Assembly: GCA_014695255.1 (NCBI GenBank)
Contig: JACJNX010000060.1
Span: 1-64,000 of the forward strand
Source: Cyanobacteria bacterium FACHB-63
Lineage (GTDB): Bacteria; Cyanobacteriota; Cyanobacteriia; Leptolyngbyales; Leptolyngbyaceae
Direction of reading: 5' to 3'
DNA length: 64,000 bases
The notes below the pieces were generated by a model. It saw only the letters and a list, made by a program, of their open reading frames with translations, did no database searches and had not been told where the DNA came from. A program made the translations under genes and the position numbers. Position 1 is the stretch's first letter. The number at the start of each line of letters is the position of its first letter. Below are positions 62,571-64,000 of the stretch, one piece after another.

Positions 62571-64000
62571 ATGAATAGTGCCTTCCTAGCCCGCCTTCAC
62601 AGTCCTGAGCGCCCTGTCATTGTGTTTGATGGCGCGATGGGGACAAATATTCAGTCTCAGAATTTAACAGCTGAAGACTTTGGAGGAGCCGAGTACGAGG
62701 GCTGTAATGAATATCTAGTGCAGACGAAACCAGAAGCGATCTCTAAAGTTCACTGTGATTTTCTAGCAGCAGGCGCAGACGTAATTGAAACCGATACGTT
62801 CGGTACCAGTCCATTTGTGTTGGCAGAATATGGATTACAGGATCAAGCGTATGACCTGAGCAAAAAAGCCGCAGAACTAGCGAAACATTGTGCAGCAGAG
62901 TTTTCGACTCCGGAGAAACCGAGATTTGTTGCAGGTTCCATGGGTCCCGGAACAAAGCTGCCGACCTTGGGACACATTACTTACGACGAACTAAAGGAAG
63001 CCTTTACGGTTCAAGCAGAAGGCTTGTTTGATGGGGGTGTGGACTTATTCATCATCGAAACCTGTCAGGATGTGTTGCAGATTAAAGCGGCATTAAACGC
63101 AGTAGAAGCGGTGTTTGCCAAAAAAGGAGAGCGTCGCCCTTTGATGGTTTCGGTCACGATGGAAGTTCAGGGCACGATGCTTGTCGGAACCGATATCAGT
63201 GGCGTGTTAGCGATTTTAGAGCCGTATCCGATCGACATTCTCGGTTTGAACTGTGCGACCGGACCCGATCGCATGGCAGAACACATCAAATATCTAACTG
63301 AAAATGCGCCATTTGTGGTGTCTTGTATCCCCAACGCAGGCTTACCCGAAAATATCGGCGGTCATGCTCACTACAAATTAACGCCTGTTGAACTTCAGAT
63401 GGCGCTGCATAAATTCATTGAAGATTGGGGCGTTCAAGTCATTGGTGGCTGTTGTGGCACTCGTCCAGACCACATCAAAGCATTGGCAGAAGCAGCCGCC
63501 ACAATGACCCCGAAAGAACGTAAAGTTCGAGTGAATGAACGCGCCTGGATGAATGGTCAGGTATTTGAATCTGAAACACCCAGACCCACGCTCGGATACA
63601 CACCTTCAGCAGCATCAATTTACACCGCACAACCCTATGAGCAAGACAATTCTTTCTTGATCGTGGGTGAAAGATTGAACGCGAGCGGATCGAAGAAAGT
63701 CCGCGAATTGTTGAATGTGGATGATTGGGATGGATTAATTGCGATCGCAAAATCCCAAGTCAAAGAAGGCGCTCACGTTCTCGATGTCAACGTCGATTAT
63801 GTCGGACGCGATGGCGAACGTGACATGAAAGAATTGGTGTCGCGCTTAGTGACAAATGTCACGATCCCCCTGATGCTCGACTCGACCGAATGGCAAAAGA
63901 TGGAGGCAGGGCTAAAAGTTGCGGGTGGTAAGTGCATTCTTAACTCGACCAACTACGAAGATGGCGATGAGCGATTCTTCAAAGTGTTAGAGCTTGCCAA
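62571..64000 (+). CDS. metH: Methionine synthase, cobalamin-dependent (5' part, cut by window end)
   Basis: The first 476 codons of MetH, open to the window end, so it is partial. The homocysteine-binding domain (1 to about 330) begins with [14 protein letters not shown]; zinc ligands are in [10 protein letters not shown] and [11 protein letters not shown]. The pterin-binding domain begins at [19 protein letters not shown] with [13 protein letters not shown]. Cobalamin and reactivation domains would lie beyond the window. The enzyme moves a methyl group from methyltetrahydrofolate to homocysteine. The ATG follows a spacer with no clear Shine-Dalgarno site. Confidence 0.95.
   Translation, partial: MNSAFLARLHSPERPVIVFDGAMGTNIQSQNLTAEDFGGAEYEGCNEYLVQTKPEAISKVHCDFLAAGADVIETDTFGTSPFVLAEYGLQDQAYDLSKKAAELAKHCAAEFSTPEKPRFVAGSMGPGTKLPTLGHITYDELKEAFTVQAEGLFDGGVDLFIIETCQDVLQIKAALNAVEAVFAKKGERRPLMVSVTMEVQGTMLVGTDISGVLAILEPYPIDILGLNCATGPDRMAEHIKYLTENAPFVVSCIPNAGLPENIGGHAHYKLTPVELQMALHKFIEDWGVQVIGGCCGTRPDHIKALAEAAATMTPKERKVRVNERAWMNGQVFESETPRPTLGYTPSAASIYTAQPYEQDNSFLIVGERLNASGSKKVRELLNVDDWDGLIAIAKSQVKEGAHVLDVNVDYVGRDGERDMKELVSRLVTNVTIPLMLDSTEWQKMEAGLKVAGGKCILNSTNYEDGDERFFKVLELA

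Overview
The window reads as a chromosomal segment of a filamentous, non-heterocystous type cyanobacterium, most like the Leptolyngbya group. The evidence is the very high density of the HIP1 octamer GCGATCGC and its core CGATCG in genes and spacers, a set of genes confined to oxygenic phototrophs (RbcR, a photosystem II assembly operon, Tab2/Atab2, CrhR-type helicase, phycobilisome-fold proteins, a Z-ISO type zeta-carotene isomerase) and many multidomain PAS/GAF signalling proteins. No rRNA, tRNA, CRISPR array, transposase, prophage or plasmid gene was seen. The species assignment is inference.

Layout. 0-8.4 kb: a cupin/membrane-protein pair, an HlyD-type secretion adaptor, RimO, a CrhR-like DEAD-box helicase, a DnaQ-type exonuclease and a cell-wall hydrolase-like protein whose amidase domain has lost its zinc ligands. 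8.4-12 kb: 6-phosphogluconate dehydrogenase and RecQ on the minus strand. 11.9-18.5 kb: a stress-type island of divergent transcripts (SDR and DUF6335 on minus; PfpI fusion, SRPBCC protein, two tandem zinc alcohol dehydrogenases with a small exported protein between them on plus). 18.5-26 kb: response regulator, aldo/keto reductase, GlyS, ComFB, a degenerate sensor kinase and a cyclic-peptide type ABC exporter. 26-30.3 kb: a CyaB-type adenylate cyclase (GAF-GAF-PAS-cyclase), two candidate small ORFs and a pentapeptide protein. 30.6-35.5 kb: FdhF/YdeP-like molybdoenzyme, group 2 sigma factor with a long leader, Bax-inhibitor-1 protein.

35.5-43.8 kb is the most interesting part. RbcR is divergent from an eight-gene operon that resembles the Synechocystis slr0144-slr0152 photosystem II assembly (PAP) operon: an unknown protein, a 2Fe-2S ferredoxin, a phycobilisome-fold protein plus V4R protein, a small protein, a second phycobilisome-fold plus V4R pair, and a SpkG-like Ser/Thr kinase, followed by a Z-ISO homologue and a thioredoxin. 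Neither phycobilisome-fold protein has the usual bilin-binding cysteine.

44-64 kb: a four-PAS histidine kinase, small cyanobacterial proteins, Tab2, an S9 peptidase, an RluA-family protein lacking the usual catalytic aspartate, Lin0512, an alpha/beta hydrolase, a GGDEF-EAL protein, MutS, a HemD-CobA pair overlapping by 4 bp, a LysM-M23 endopeptidase, an alpha/beta hydrolase with the nucleophile replaced by glycine, a 61-residue small protein, and the 5' part of metH, cut by the window edge. Several proteins look like pseudoenzymes that keep their fold but not their catalytic residues.
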